NCBI GenBank assembly: GCA_963070105.1
Contig: OY718804.1
Coordinates: 5,975,317 to 6,039,316 of the forward strand
Direction of reading: 5' to 3'
DNA: 64,000 bases
DNA from: Litomosoides sigmodontis
Taxonomy: Eukaryota > Nematoda > Chromadorea > Rhabditida > Onchocercidae
Below the pieces are notes generated by a model, which did not search any database, was not told the origin of the DNA, and was given only the letters and a program-made list of their open reading frames with translations. Below are positions 15,962 to 31,728 of this stretch, piece after piece (the stretch's first letter is position 1; each line of letters starts with the position of its first letter). A program made the position numbers and the translations under genes.

Positions 15962-16607
15962 ATGGATGCACTGGAAAAGCAAGATCCGCAGCAAGTAACA
16001 GCGGCAGAATGGAGAAAAGTTCTGACCCCTTTGGAATATAGCATTGCTCGAGAAGGTGGTACTGAAAGGCCATTCTCAGGAAAATTTGACAAACACTTCG
16101 AGCCCGGCTTATACGTCTGTCGCTGTTGTGGTGCACAACTTTTTAAGTATACTTTTTATTGTAAAAGTTTAGCGATTAAGAAAATCTGTTCCACAAAAGT
16201 GTAGTCAGTTTCATTTTCAGATCAGACGCCAAGTTTAATTCGGGCTGCGGCTGGCCAGCTTTTTCAAAGTCTGTAGACAATGATTTGAACATAGTGAGAA
16301 TAAGAGATAATTCAATGGGAATGGAGCGCGTTGAGGTGCGATGTAAACAGGTGAATATGTCATCTCATAAAGCACGTCATGATCCCTAAAATTCCATATA
16401 AAGTTGTAGCGTTTTTCCTCCTGAACGAAGAGGTGGTAGCTCAGTTTTACTGCAAAATCTTATGCATTTTGAAGTCCAGAGTGAAACGGACTTTGATTTT
16501 ACGTCTTTCAGTGTAATGCACATTTGGGCCATGTTTTCGATGATGGACCGAAGGAAACTGGTGAACGTTACTGTATAAATAGTTGTTGTATTGATTTCGA
16601 GAAGTAA
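15962..16607 (+). CDS. msrB: Peptide-methionine (R)-S-oxide reductase, MsrB type
   Basis: Three exons, 15962-16146, 16221-16350 and 16512-16607, encode 136 aa, the usual size of a stand-alone MsrB. The enzyme reduces methionine-R-sulfoxide in proteins. The family opening [20 protein letters not shown] is present, followed by the zinc cysteines C53/C56 (YVCRCCG) and C103/C106 ([11 protein letters not shown]), the GCGWPAF motif, and the catalytic cysteine C126 in ERYCINS. The catalytic residue is cysteine, not selenocysteine, because the codon is TGT. There is no signal peptide, so a cytosolic enzyme is likely. C71 in GCGW or the cysteines after C126 could serve as resolving cysteines. An in-frame stop lies shortly upstream of the chosen ATG. 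Confidence 0.95.
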
Positions 16608-17885
16608 CGTTGTTAGGGTGTCATCCTAAGAAAATAGTGTCGTTATCAGTGTTTAATTTGGAAATGTGACTATGATGTTTTTATTTCTGTGAAACATTCG
16701 TTTTTAAAGGCAATGTGAATTGCATAATCTTTGTACTGTGATCAGCGAACCATGTAGCCAATCAGTTCATGAAATCAATCATTTAGCTTATTCAAAAAGC
16801 AAATGAAGTTTGTTGATTGATTCTTCAGGATTTGGAGTGTGTTCACCAATCGGTTTTTCTTTTTGAAGAAGATATCAGAAGCTGAAAAGCTTGCACATCG
16901 CTCATTTTTCTATAAATTCATTAAGCGAATTTTTGGCTAATGTCTTGTAACAGGAAAAATGAACGACTTATAAGTGTCATGAATATTCATTTTGGCGATT
17001 CTAAAAAATAATGGGACTGAAATCACTGAAAATCTTCCTTAACATTCTGAGTCAGATAATGCAGGGATTAGTGAATGCAGCTCAATAAGCGCTAGGCTAG
17101 TGCAGATCGTGTTCCGAATCGTTAGTTCTGACACCAATCGCAACATCGCAAAAGGATATTAGTACTTTTTCTTGTAAATGTCGAAAATTAAGAACTTTAT
17201 AGGGATAATTTTTGGATTCTGTAGTCATTTTTCTGTATAATAAGTTTTCTCCTGCAGTTATACACAAATTTGTCGAGTATAACCCTTGAAAAGCTGCGTT
17301 TGTTGTTAAAAATATGTGATCCTAGGATGAAGGGGAATTATGGGTGGGTAATTGAAGTTTTCGTGTTGCCAACTTCTGCATTTTCGTCATTTTATTTTAG
17401 TACTTCACTGTAACATGGTGCAAAACTTTTTAAAGATTAGAAGATATTTCATACATTTTAAATGTATAAGAAATTCTCTAATTGCGTTGTTTTTAGTCAG
17501 CATGACTGCCATTAGTTGCGAATTCAATGATTGATACAAAGAAACATTCCAGCAACAACCTTTCAATTTTTAAAGTCCCTTGAATTCAGTCACAAACGTG
17601 AAGGCTTACATTTTTGGAAGAGCAAGGAAGAGAAGAGAAAAAAAGTTTTTAAGCACATTTTCAAGAGTTTCCAAAATAACCGAATGAAACTGGCACGGGT
17701 TGTCAAATTTGTATCAATCAATTATACGAAATGTATACAGACGTTAAATTTACTTCAAATTGCAGTGTGTTTACCACTGATAATTTTATCATTGATAATC
17801 ATGCACCCTTCAAGAAAGTTTCTTCATGCGATGGGAGTTATGAATGAAAACGAATGCATAAAATGGAACTGCTAGAGCTAGAGTT

Positions 17886-17887
<2 letters not shown>

Positions 17888-17938
<51 letters not shown>
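17888..17938. repeat. (TA)n microsatellite
   Basis: Uninterrupted run of about 25 AT/TA dinucleotides. Confidence 0.98.
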
Positions 17939-17942
<4 letters not shown>

Positions 17943-20362
17943 CATTAATTTGGGACATTAAGTTTGTAAATTTGGTAATTAAAAATGTTGGATCTGTTTC
18001 AATGAGCTTACTCATAATTTCTGTTCGGTCTAATCAGAACGATGCTTTTAAATTGCACAGCATTTAACTGATATTTAAAATTGTTTTAAAATTCATTTTG
18101 CATCAATTTTTTATTGAAGCATACAAAAATCTCTCGCATTTACAGTTTAATTTCGCTCTGTTGAGAGAATCAATTCTTTTCACTTAACAAACAAGCAGAA
18201 AAATGTTGGAGAAATAAAATGGATGAAAAGGTGCAATGTAAATTAAGCAATGCCTTTTTCGAGGCGAGGAAGCGCAAGGAATGAAGCAAAGGTGGAAAAC
18301 AAAATTAGATACACAAATATTTACCGGGCAGAAGAATTGTTCTGCTCCTTTCTTAAAATCGATCGATTTAGGTTGTTTTGCATTTCAGTTTCTGCCTACG
18401 TGAAGCATTGCCGCAAGCAGTTAGCCATCTCCCGTGATGAAGCCTAGGAAGGGGATGTGGTGATTTGTGGAATGATTGAGAGTAAATGAATTCCAGCCAT
18501 TGTCTGCAACATTCCCACCTTGTCTTCTTAGACCTGTTCCCTTCAAAGGTTGAATTAAGAATTGCTTTCGACTTGAAATTAAGCTAGAAGGCTTAAACTT
18601 AATTTGGCCTAGCTCTCTTACAGGATGAAAATTTAACCGTACTGTCGTTTTCTTAATTTATAAATCACCTAGATGATGTGTCACATAGTTGATACTTTTT
18701 TGTGGTGCTCTTTACCGCTTGTTAAAGCTTTCATTTCTACCAATTTTTGCGAATTTCGTGATCTTTCTTTTATTATTGATTGATATGCAAAAATTTCCAA
18801 CACTGAAAATGGACATGAAAGTTTTGATTCCTTTCAACGACATTAACCATCCATCACAAACGTATCAATGAGAGTAGAAGTGCTTCAACTTTGTTCATCG
18901 TCCGTCGTTGTTAGTTATTATTTTACTACACTAAAATACGACGGGCATTTTTCAAACCAAAGAACAAAACGAAACAAATGAAATTGTATTTAAATTAGAT
19001 TTCTTTTTTTCTTAGCTTCTGCATCGTTTGCATTGCTAATTTCGTAAAATATGAAAGTTAATTAGGGAGATTACTTCACAAGTTAGAACTTAAACAATAA
19101 TTCCACTAATTTCAGGAATATGAGGGATGCTTTCAGAAACCATCAGTGAATCATTCATTACTTCTTTTTCCATTCCCTCTCTCTTACCTTTTAAAGCCAT
19201 TCAGTGAATCATCCACGCCGCTGTTTTGCTTAATGATAAATTGTCCAGGAAAAACGAAAGCATTACTTTGTACAGCTACTCTTCAGGTCACGCATTAATT
19301 CCGTGATTTCTTCCTCTCCATTTCATTTTACGTCTGAAAGAGTCATTCACTCCAATTCACATCGCAAAATCAATTATGAATTGAAGAATGTTTTCAGATT
19401 TTGAGGGCAGTTGAGATCGCAAAGTCTCTTTTTATTTTATGTTTATGGACTTCAGTGGCTTTAGTGGCTTTCAACTACCCGCGAATCCGAGTGAAAAGGC
19501 ACCAATCGATAAAGTACATCAAATTACATACATATACACATCCATTACATCGATAGATCATTCCCGTCAAACTTTAGCGTCAGACTGATCTATCAATTCC
19601 TCTTACACCAGTCAGATCACTCCTGTCTCTTCACTGAGATTGCTGAAGCCATTGTTTCCAGTTTCTGGGGTGAATTGATCTGCTCGGTGGTTAATGATTC
19701 GAAATTTGATTTAGCTCACAGTGCAATATCTCCAATACATTTTCGGGTGTATTTTTGAGAAAATTAGTGGAAACGTTGCAAAAGTATAACTATAAATTCG
19801 TTCGGAAAGCATTTCGCATTCTTCGACTAAATTAAGGCTGCTTAATTAAGCTCAGCAGAAATGACTTTAATAATCAATGAAACTTGACAAAAAATTGTTT
19901 ATCTCTAATTCTTCCTACGAACTACAGAATCTCCTCATTGCCTAAATGTTCTACAATTAGTAAAGAAGCTAATGGCAAAGGTCGTCTTTCACATTTGCCT
20001 TTGCTGTGAGGTTAGGGCAAGGGAATTTTAACCTTTTTAACCTTACTGTGATTGAAGCTTCTCCGGCACTGCTCACCGAACCACTCTGTTCGAAGCTGTC
20101 AATGCAAATTTATGATAAAAGATCACATTGTATGGTTGAAACGAGTAAATGAGAAAACGTTGTCAACGCTGACAGTCAGTCGGATCAAGTCATCTCTAAT
20201 CATTGCATTTGGTGGCGGCCATTTCCAAGTAACAGTAGCGTAAACAGGCCGTAACTCTGGAATGCTACCAGTTGTAATAGCTGCACTAATAGCCAGAAGC
20301 CAGGAGAAATAGAATAGTAATAGCCAGAAGTAAGGTAGCATTGATATTGGCAATCGTTGCAA

Positions 20363-20446
20363 ATGGCACTTCCAAAGGAAGGAAGTGAAGTGAGTTCAAA
20401 ACGTATGGCACTTCCAAAGGAAGGAAGTGAAGTGAGTTCAAAACGT
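20363..20446. repeat. 42 bp exact tandem duplication
   Basis: Two identical 42 bp units, 20363-20404 and 20405-20446. The length is a multiple of three, and the repeat is open on both strands (MALPKEGSEVSSKR twice on plus), but I see no sign that it is translated. Confidence 0.95.
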
Positions 20447-21238
20447 CTTGTGCTTCTCCAAGGTGATAGATCGCACGTGGTCATTACGGGCAGCAAATGC
20501 GTGTCGTGGAGAAAAATATTTGCAAGAAAGTGGTACTCTTGAAATGGCAGAAGATAGCCGCCTTCTACATGCTTCTTATTTGTTGTGACGGACACGTGAG
20601 CTCTGTGATTTACGTCACTGACAATTTTAATAAACTATTGGTCATTTTTAATTATATTGCAAAACGAAATTATTATTAAAACTAGCATATCTCGTTTCCG
20701 CTTTTGAGAATTAAAAAAATTATGCACAAATAAGTGAATTTCATCAAACTTTTAATTTAACTCATTTCCTATCTAAGCTTGGCATAAGTAAAACACAGTA
20801 ATGCAACACAGTAACAGTAATGCTTGCTAATAAGCATAATTACTTGCCGATTTTGACACTTTCAGATTAAAATGCTATTCAATTGATGTATTTCAGGTAG
20901 CATAAAATATTGTAGCAATTCCTTTTCATGATATTTCTTATCCTTTTTATGTCGCCTTTTTTAGCAATAATAACTCATTTGTGAATTTTAAAGCAATGAC
21001 TACTTACTTGTTGGTGACTGAGTGAAAATTGCCCTTAAAGGCTAACGAGTTAGTTTGGCCGTTCCGCTTACTTGCTGAATAGCAGCAATGGTTTGGTAGT
21101 AGGACTGCGTGAAACCTCACTCCTACCACATTGCACATCCATAAACGACAACACTGACAATCTTTTGTTTATTTAAATTCAAAGCTTAGAGTATTGGAAT
21201 TTCACTTAGCAAAAACAGCGGCGCAGAACTAATTAATA

Positions 21239-21320
21239 GATAAACATATCGATCTTTAATGCCCGACAGATAAATAAACATATTGATCATTGATGCCTGA
21301 CAGATAAATAAACAAATAAG
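21239..21320. repeat. Degenerate ~34 bp tandem repeat
   Basis: Units beginning AGATAAA at 21239, 21268 and 21302 share the pattern AGATAAA(TAA)ACATAT, then GATC, then TGCCxGAC. The third unit is truncated. Several substitutions make it older than the neighbouring 42 bp duplication. Confidence 0.75.
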
Positions 21321-23745
21321 TAACGGTGGCTTGACTGTGATGCCAGGAATATGTGTCCTTTGCTTAACTTCATTAACTTTTTTTTCTCCTTTTATGCAAA
21401 TAAACTCCTCGTGAAGTTCTCGAAAAGAGAAATCGAATGTGAAAGAATGATTAGCATAATAGCAATGAAAAAATCGTTACCTTAAACAATTTCGCTTCGA
21501 CACTCTTATCTTTGTTCATTAATGGAACTTCATGAATAGCTCACTTTAAATTGAAATTTAAATTCGTGTAGTTAACTTAGGACATATCCAAATGTCAATA
21601 TTCCAACGATATATTTTTCCCTTGACGCTTCTTATAGAAGTGGAGTAACTATTGTTTAAATAAGTCATGTACTATCCTTTTCAATTTCTTGCCTTTCCGT
21701 TCACATTTCCTTTGCTTGAACGTTTTAAGCTATACTGTATATCGCGATATCTTCCGGAATATAAAATTATCATTAGCGATTTTTTGTAATTTCAACAACT
21801 AATAATCCTGCATCTTTTCAAAATTGCGGAAAGTGAAGTTTACGAAGAATTGATTTTCAATGTCACTGTAATGAAATAATTTACTTATCCGTACTTATAG
21901 GCTTGTAATTTTGAATTTTGTGGAAATTCCAGAAGGATTACTTTCAATTAAGCCGAATGAGCTGTTGTGGCTGGAAGAAGCACAGTTTATTTTCTTTATT
22001 TTTCGTAAGCGTGTGCGGCTTGTTTATAAAAATAAGGGGAAGAGAAGGGAGTGGTTGGAGGGATGGACGCTCTGTGATGATAGATGAATATCAGGTTGTG
22101 ATTTGCACTACAGCGACCGGTTTTCACTCATTCGCTAATTTGCTTTTAGTTAAAGTTACTAACCATTCCTGGAAAGTTATAATAAGGTGCTGAGCTTACA
22201 CCTCTTCACTTGTACGCTTTCCAACATGTCTTCCAGTCAAAATGTAGAATGGATAGAGTTTGGATTCAAACTAAGTTAAGTCATCTAAATGGTTTGGCTT
22301 GAAGTTTATCTTTTAGCAATTTATTGAAACAAATGAAGGTTTTCAGAATCTTCAAGGTCTTGTGGATACAGAAGAGCCTTACGAGGATAAATCGGAGCTG
22401 TTTTGTAATATCGTTTTACATTCCCAATTAATTTTAATTGTGTAACTGATCGCAGTAGGAAAATGATGCTATTCAACATGTCATTATCGTTAATCTCGTA
22501 ACCTAAAAAAATATGTTATTTGGAAGAGCGAAAAAAACTAATTAAGAAAATAATTAGTAACAAGCTAACAAGGCTAAAAAGCAGTAGCACAGTAACTAAT
22601 CTGTTTTTCTCGTACATTTCAGCCTATTTCATCGAATTGCTGCTTCTAAACATTTCAAAAAAAAAAGCAATCATAGCTCTTTATGTTTTCAAATGGAATT
22701 GACGGCAATAAAATTTATATCGTACTATGATATTTTCTATCAAATCTCTCGTTCTCTCTCTCTTTGAACTAATCAGATAAACATTGTTTAGCTTATCGCA
22801 GGATTTTCATTAATTGTCGATATTGTGATGCTTTTCAGTTACCTCACTCTAACTGTCAGACTTACTTTTATCACCTGTTATCTCTAACTAAATCAGTGGT
22901 GCTAAACCTTCTGGTACTTCATATCAATGACGAGCTACAGCTTCACTTAGGCTTTTCATCTTGCATATTTCTGCATTTTAAATCGTCTTGTCTTCTGTTC
23001 GTTACTTAGCAACACTATTATTTCACAGTATAGATTAGTCCGTGTCTTCGATATATAAGACATGATTTACATTATTCATTTATTTTAACCGATAATTTTT
23101 GAATTTTTCAATCTCTCTTTTCCTGTGAAAATGAAAGTGTGAAAGTTCATGAGGCCAGTTGTGCATTTCATTAGATTATTTAATCAGCAGGCAGAGCTTC
23201 TCTGTTGTGTGCGACGAGTTTGCGTAACTCTTCATCCGGTTAGATAAGCGGTTAATTGCAACGCACGTAGCGTATACAACAGCTTTATACTCTCTGAAAT
23301 GAGCTCACAGTGGATGATGTATCCGCTGAAATAAACTGAAAGAAGCGAAAGGCTTTTTTACAGCGCAAAACTAAAATGTTAAAGTTAGAGGAAAAACGTG
23401 AAGTATCCTTTCTCAGTTACAAATAATCGATATAATCGTATGACACTGTGCTTCCAGTCATGCAAATAAACTATAGGAAACCGTAAATTTCAGTTATGAA
23501 TGTCTAAAAAACTGTTAGGATTAAATTTGCTAAAAGTATCATTAGAATTTAAGAGGAAACTGTAACAGCGTGATGTCTTTCAATTTTTCAATTTCTTTCA
23601 ATGAAATATTTCATTAGTAATCTGCATATTAGAGGTTCTGTGTTTTCGTGGTAAGACGTGGAAACAGACAACTACTACACCTTCTTCATTTCATTTTTTA
23701 TTTCATTTCAGGATTTTCTTTTCTCTCATATAATTATGACGAACG

Positions 23746-26054
23746 ATGGTGTTTGTGAAAGTGAGACATTTGTGCTTGCGTATTTTTGTCACAGCAACTG
23801 CGCTGATAGGGATGATATATTACTTTCTACCCATTAGGAACAGGACACAAAATACCGTCGAATATACTGCTGCAATTGATGACGCTTATTCCATCATCTA
23901 CGATAGCAACGTTCATTTGGTAGAGTTTTTGAATTTTCAAGATTTTGCTTCTTCTTCACGGGATGGAATGATCATTTGCTGCGGTTCTTCCGGTGTATTT
24001 TCTAGAGTGATTGCTGTCAATTACAAACGTTCGCAGTTATTTCTTTCAGGAAAAACACGAGTTACAGTACCTGCGACAGTTCCGTCATCTCTTTTGGTTT
24101 CCTGATGCAATTCCCCAAAAGTACGTCTTCGGTACCTATGATAATTCAGCAAATTTGGAAGCAGTTGGTAACATTATTGTCTACCGGATGATAAATTCGT
24201 CAAACGGAGATTATGTAAAATTCGTACAAGATGGTGATGACCTGCGAGCTGCTTATGGGTACACTTTTAACGCGCTTATGTTTCCAATTCTTTCAGTGAA
24301 TTGAAAGCTGCTGATTTTTTGGTTTAAAATAAATTTTTTATACTGAAAATGTGCAAATGTTGTGAAATAGTTTGGAATTGAATGCAGAGAAGCTAAGAAA
24401 AATAAAGGGAACATTGTTATAATTGCCGTATGAGAAAGATGAGAAAGAAATAGATTACGAGAAATAATAAGGTCCGGCAGTGATAAATGAGAGATTCAAA
24501 TAGAGGAAGGAGTCATTTTTGGAACGTACTGATAGTTCACCTACTGGAAATATATCTGAAAGCGAACGAAAGAGTAAAGAAATCATCCTTGTAATGTTAA
24601 AAGATCACGAATTGAACAAATTATTTTTAGTTTACATGCAGTTAAGAGGCATATGTTCGAGCGAGAAACATGGATACCGACAAATAGGGAAAAATTTCTT
24701 CGGAAGTGGAACAACGGAAGATACCTCAATTGCCTAGGATTGAATATTTCCAATAGCTCAGATAAACCCGTGATTCCTGATCATTATGTCAACAATGTCG
24801 CTAAATTTCGAGACTTTCTCGACTCCTACTCAGCAGTACCGTTTCTTTTCGGCGGCACTCTTCTTGGTCTTTTTTAAATTCACTTTTAAATATTTTCGAA
24901 ACTGTATTAAGTCCTACTTTTTTCTTTTTCGGCAATCAAGTTTTGCTGCACATAAATTCACCTATTAATAAAATGGCGAAATCAAGATCTTCGTTCTCTT
25001 TTCCTTTTTTTTTCTCAGTTATAAAATAACGTAGGAAAGCTAATTCAGATAGCAACAATTATGCTTGTACTGTCATTCTGAAAAATCGTGGCATTTTATC
25101 GTTTTTCATCCTAACAGATTCATTTGCATTAATGAAAAAGTTGACGAGATTAAATAAATTAAGAATTACGGTACTTATTCATTTGATACAAGGAACTTAT
25201 ATCAGGTTGGTACAGAGAGTGCTCATTTATCAAAGATACTACTGATGTTGATTTGGCGATGAAAATTACTTCTCTGGACCCAAGGATGCTGAAAAACATG
25301 GAGAAGTTGAATGATTTAAAACTTTTTTGGATCCTTGGAAAAGTTTGTTTTGTTTTGCATAAACAATCAAAATTATATTCACCACGATTAAAACAACGCA
25401 GCAAATAATTATTAGTTCATTAATCAGTAGTTAATTGATAAGCTGAGTTGAAATTTTGTCATTTAATATATATAATATTAAAATTTTTAGATTAACGATT
25501 CATTAGAAGTGAGCGTTTATTCGGCAAACATCAAAATAGATCTATTCTTCATGTATGAAACCAAGAATTTTGCTTGGGTGGGTGGAATGATGATCAGTGA
25601 AAAGAAGAAATTCCGTTGGGTTTATCCGCTCATTTCACAGATTTGTACAGGAGATCTATTAGGACGATTGTTTCATGTACCGTGCAATATTGAGGAAGTG
25701 TTGGAGGTATATTATCGAGTTTTTCAACATGGGTAAATTGAGTGAGGAAGAAAGTAGATTAGAAGATCTGGAAGCTTTTATTGATTCGGCATTGAAAAAT
25801 TATATGGGGTTGAACTTTAATATTTCTCACTCTTAGTTCTGGGTTTTCTTTTTTTATTGGCTCTTGACTGAACCATATATAAATTGAATATAATCGAAAA
25901 CTACGGAAGATCGAACCAACTTCAGGCGGATTACGGTAACTGGAGAATACCGCATCCGACAGCAAATTTTACCTGGTACAAATCGCATAAAAATGTCCAT
26001 GAAGCTGGATACTGGAATGAGAGTGAGTGGGATGATGCCTACAAGGTATTCTAA
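23746..26054 (+). CDS. Fukutin-like type II membrane glycosyl/phosphotransferase
   Basis: Six exons, 23746-23994, 24050-24258, 24631-24866, 25206-25342, 25491-25706 and 25926-26054, encode 391 aa with consistent phases. Residues 5-29 form a single N-terminal hydrophobic helix after a short basic tip, a Golgi type II signal anchor. The C-terminal part matches the fukutin/LicD nucleotidyltransferase fold: FLFGGTLLGWYRECSFI, then TTDVDLAM with the metal-binding DVD at residues 245-247, IKIDLFFMYE, and the closing WNESEWDDAYKVF. Fukutin family enzymes transfer ribitol-phosphate or related groups to O-glycans such as those on dystroglycan; the substrate here is unknown. Fukutin itself is longer (about 460 aa), so this may be one of the nematode-expanded paralogues. 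The first intron (55 bp) is much shorter than the other introns I placed. Confidence 0.85.
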
Positions 26055-28091
26055 ACAGGTTCCAACAAACAGGTGGAATCGGATTTGTAGAAGAATATTA
26101 ATGCCCTTTTAGTGGTAATGAAATTTAGGACGAGGGGAGCCACCCAGTTTGTTATTAGCATTGTAAATTATTGCAAATTTTAAACTTTTTGTTGTGTTGT
26201 TTATACCATTGAATAATAAAAAAAATTTAATTTCATTTGCATTCAAGAGATGAATACCATTGCATATGCGTGTCATACATATCGAGACGAAATCATTTTC
26301 GATTAATTCATGCCACCAATTTGTATACATGCTAGTAAAAGTTTCATAGTCTGCTTCTTCTAGGTTGGCTTTCAATTTCTGCCGGTAAAGTTTCCACCAA
26401 ATTAGCTTCTTCCTAGTTGCAGTTATACCACCCACAAAGAGATCTGTGTAACGTGCAGCACTATTTTGTGGTACTGATCAGCTATGAACGGTTTTTTGGA
26501 AATTTATAGAAATAAAAAAATCAGAAACTTTTTTTCATAGAAACTTTTGTATATTGTATTAAAATGAATATGAGTGGATATGCGCACCATTCTTTTTTAA
26601 TGTTGCGGTTCGCAGAGAGTCATAACATTTAGTACTTCTGAGGCAGTGACCTCTAAGAATTACCAAGTAATATTATTATTGTAATCACAAGATTATCAAT
26701 TCAGATTCAGTTATAGACAAAAAAATGTGGCTACTGCATCATGACATGCTGAAATTTCGCTTTTCTCTTGTCTTATTTATGTCATTATATGTGAAATATC
26801 ACAATTTACACTTAAAGAGTTTTTTATATTTCTTTGTCAGTTTCTTTCTCTGAAAATTCTAGAATGTAGATAGAAGACGACAGTGCGTTCCAGATGAGAT
26901 GCCTACGCAGCCATGTAAAGAAAGCATTCACTCACTTGAAAAGTTTCATTCTTAAAAATGATGCTAACTTCAATTCCAGCGAGATTTTGTCAGTCGTAGA
27001 AGTTGAACAGTGGGTGGATGAGAAAACGATGAAGTAATTGTTACTGGAAGGGAATTGTTGAGAAAAGAGAGAGAGTTAAGAGCTGTGAAGAGCTAACGGC
27101 CTTCTTTTGACGTGAGGAGGAATGATTTTGTTCAGTGAACAGGGGATGGAATCACACTGATTATTCCCAAGTTTGGCCATTACATTGAAGAGGAATTCTG
27201 AGGGGGCCATCTGAAGCGGTTATTACCCAGTGCGTTAGAGCTGACGTCACAATTTATCGAAATGCCTTCTTTCATTTTTAGTGGCCAAATGCATGCCATG
27301 AAGTAATCAAATTAGATTCCTCACATAGGTTTACAAAGGGATTTCCCATTAAGACAAATGGAATTCGTGGACATTGCCAGGCGCCACATGCTGAATGCTC
27401 TAATTCGATCTTGGAAGTTAAATTCTGCACAGCGTCACTTGCGTCTCGCGAGCCGATCAGACTGACGGCACGTAAGTGATATTGGGTTGGTGGAAGGCAG
27501 CAGAGGCCCTGCTCGATAATGCATTGCAGAAGAGACATGTCTGGGTGTGAAACTTCTTTCAGGAGAGGAGGGGGGGTGAACGAAAAGGATGAAAGTTTGC
27601 CATGAAGTTGCACGCATTGTGACAGAAGTTGGGTGAAAGAAGTAGCATGGGTTTACAGGAGGTGGCAGGAACATTGATATTCAAGAAATGCTTCGCAGGG
27701 CAGAGATGGAGAAAGTGTCTGAAGATAAGGCATATAATGCGATCTGGGTGAATGGTGAAGAATGATGAGATGGAAGAGATGGATGCTGAAGACAGTAGGA
27801 GGAGAGCGAGGGATTGAATTTTGCAGTGAAATTTATGGAGGGAGGCGATTTTCTGTTCTCGAAATGTTTTGGTTAGAGAAAGAGGGGGAAAGGAGGAAGG
27901 ACAGGTAAATTTAGTGTTGACGTAAGCCGCTCTCTGTACTGATGGCAAGCGGTGTCTGAAAGTCCGCCTACTTTATTTTGGTCACCTTCGTCCTTTCGAG
28001 GCAAGAGAATGGACGGAGTCACTGGGTGCGCGAGCTTTCGCGCTTTTTTGATTTCAACAATATAATTCAGTTAGCATTTGTATTTGCAGCA
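26055..28091. other. Intergenic region between fukutin-like and abi-1 genes
   Basis: AATAAA at 26215-26220 is a candidate polyadenylation signal for the fukutin-like gene. An unexplained minus-strand open frame is listed separately. From 27000 to 27960 the plus strand is purine-rich, which gives long but low-complexity open frames on the minus strand that I do not consider genes. TTTGCAG directly before the abi-1 start codon is a likely splice or trans-splice acceptor. Confidence 0.5.
26109..26435 (-). other. Unrecognised open frame, possible exon or gene remnant
   Basis: A 108-codon frame whose first half has a protein-like composition (WWKLYRQKLKANLEEADYET, then YTNWWHELIENDF). The frame stays open for several codons upstream of the first ATG (NSAARYTDLFVGGI). 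An AG near 26465 could be an acceptor, and GTATGA after NDFVSI could be a donor. I do not recognise the family and found no partner exons. It may be an isolated exon, a decayed gene fragment or chance. Confidence 0.2.
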
Positions 28092-30650
<2,559 letters not shown>

Positions 30651-31630
30651 TTTCCTGTCAGTTTAATAATCCTACTTTTTATTCCTTCCACGGAGATGTT
30701 TTCAAGGAATTCTGAAAGGGTTCCGAAAATCCCGGTGGAGGTATTACACACGAAAGCTTATACAGCTTTGGTTAAAGTTATAGGTGGTGGTTTGATCAGT
30801 TTGAATGCCTGAACAGTTGTTTAACAAGCAATTGTTAACATTTCTATTGTGTACGTTGCGTGTTGTAATCATTTATATTGATTGACAGTGATAGTAATTC
30901 ATATGGGATCCAAACAAAAAGCCCAAAGGATCCGAGTGTTATAGCTGTATCTTTAACAATTTTTCATCTTGTAAGTGCTGATGAACATTTAAAGGGTATA
31001 ACGTCAATAAAGTTTCCATTCCTGATGTTGGTATGAAATAAAGGTAATGCACTAAAGGACGTATTTATTTCCTGACATTATGACTTGTAAGGGAGGTAAA
31101 ATTATGCGAAGTCTTTTGTCGAAACTTTTTTTTGGGTGTTACACGCGATTACAAAATGAGTGAATAGAATTCATTTGAGCTTTCATTTTTTATGAGCTTT
31201 CAAATTGATCAATTCTTGGTATGGAAAGGAACTTCTCCTTCAACACGCGCTTTTACAAGTCATAAATTCATTTTATGACTCTTACCTATTTTCAACTTGT
31301 TAAATCTAATGATTTATCAGTTTTATTAAACAAGTGCTTGGGACTCCGCAGTACCTCAACATTTTCAGGAATTCCCATATTTTGTTCCGCGGTTGTTGAG
31401 CTGGATTTGAGCTCGTTCCTTGTTTCGCGTCTTTTTCTTTTCGTGTGCGTACGCATTGCGATCCATGGATAGTGTCTCACTGTGCTCTCAGTTGGAAGTT
31501 TCGTTCCTCTACCTTTTCTGCTTTGTCTCCGAAAGGTTTCTGCTTGTAAAAGAGGAAAAGATTGCCAAGATTAGGGCAAATATTAGGATGCTTATTGAAA
31601 ATTGCAAGTTCAAGTCATTTATGGCATATT

Positions 31631-31728
31631 GTTACGTGAATTTTGATTTATTCAGTTATTTACTGTTTGGAATTATATTGTTACGTGAATTTTGATTTAT
31701 TCAGTTATTTACTGTTTGGAATTATTAG
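31631..31728. repeat. 49 bp tandem duplication
   Basis: Two copies starting GTTACGTGAATT at 31631 and 31680 are identical over almost the whole unit, differing only at the far end. A recent local duplication. Confidence 0.92.

Larger units (their letters stand above)
16608..23745. other. 7.1 kb AT-rich region without a recognisable gene
   Basis: No conserved domain, RNA gene or transposon could be identified in any frame. Small open frames occur (for example 17531-17875 plus, which includes a hydrophobic stretch), but none resembles a known family and none shows convincing exon structure. The region contains a (TA)n microsatellite, a 42 bp tandem duplication and a degenerate 34 bp repeat, listed separately. 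It could hold the promoter of the fukutin-like gene or an unrecognised non-coding RNA. Confidence 0.5.

Noticed and set aside
27278..27948. Long overlapping minus-strand open frames before abi-1
   Set aside because: They arise from a purine-rich plus strand, give S/L/F/P-rich low-complexity peptides in several frames at once, and match no family.
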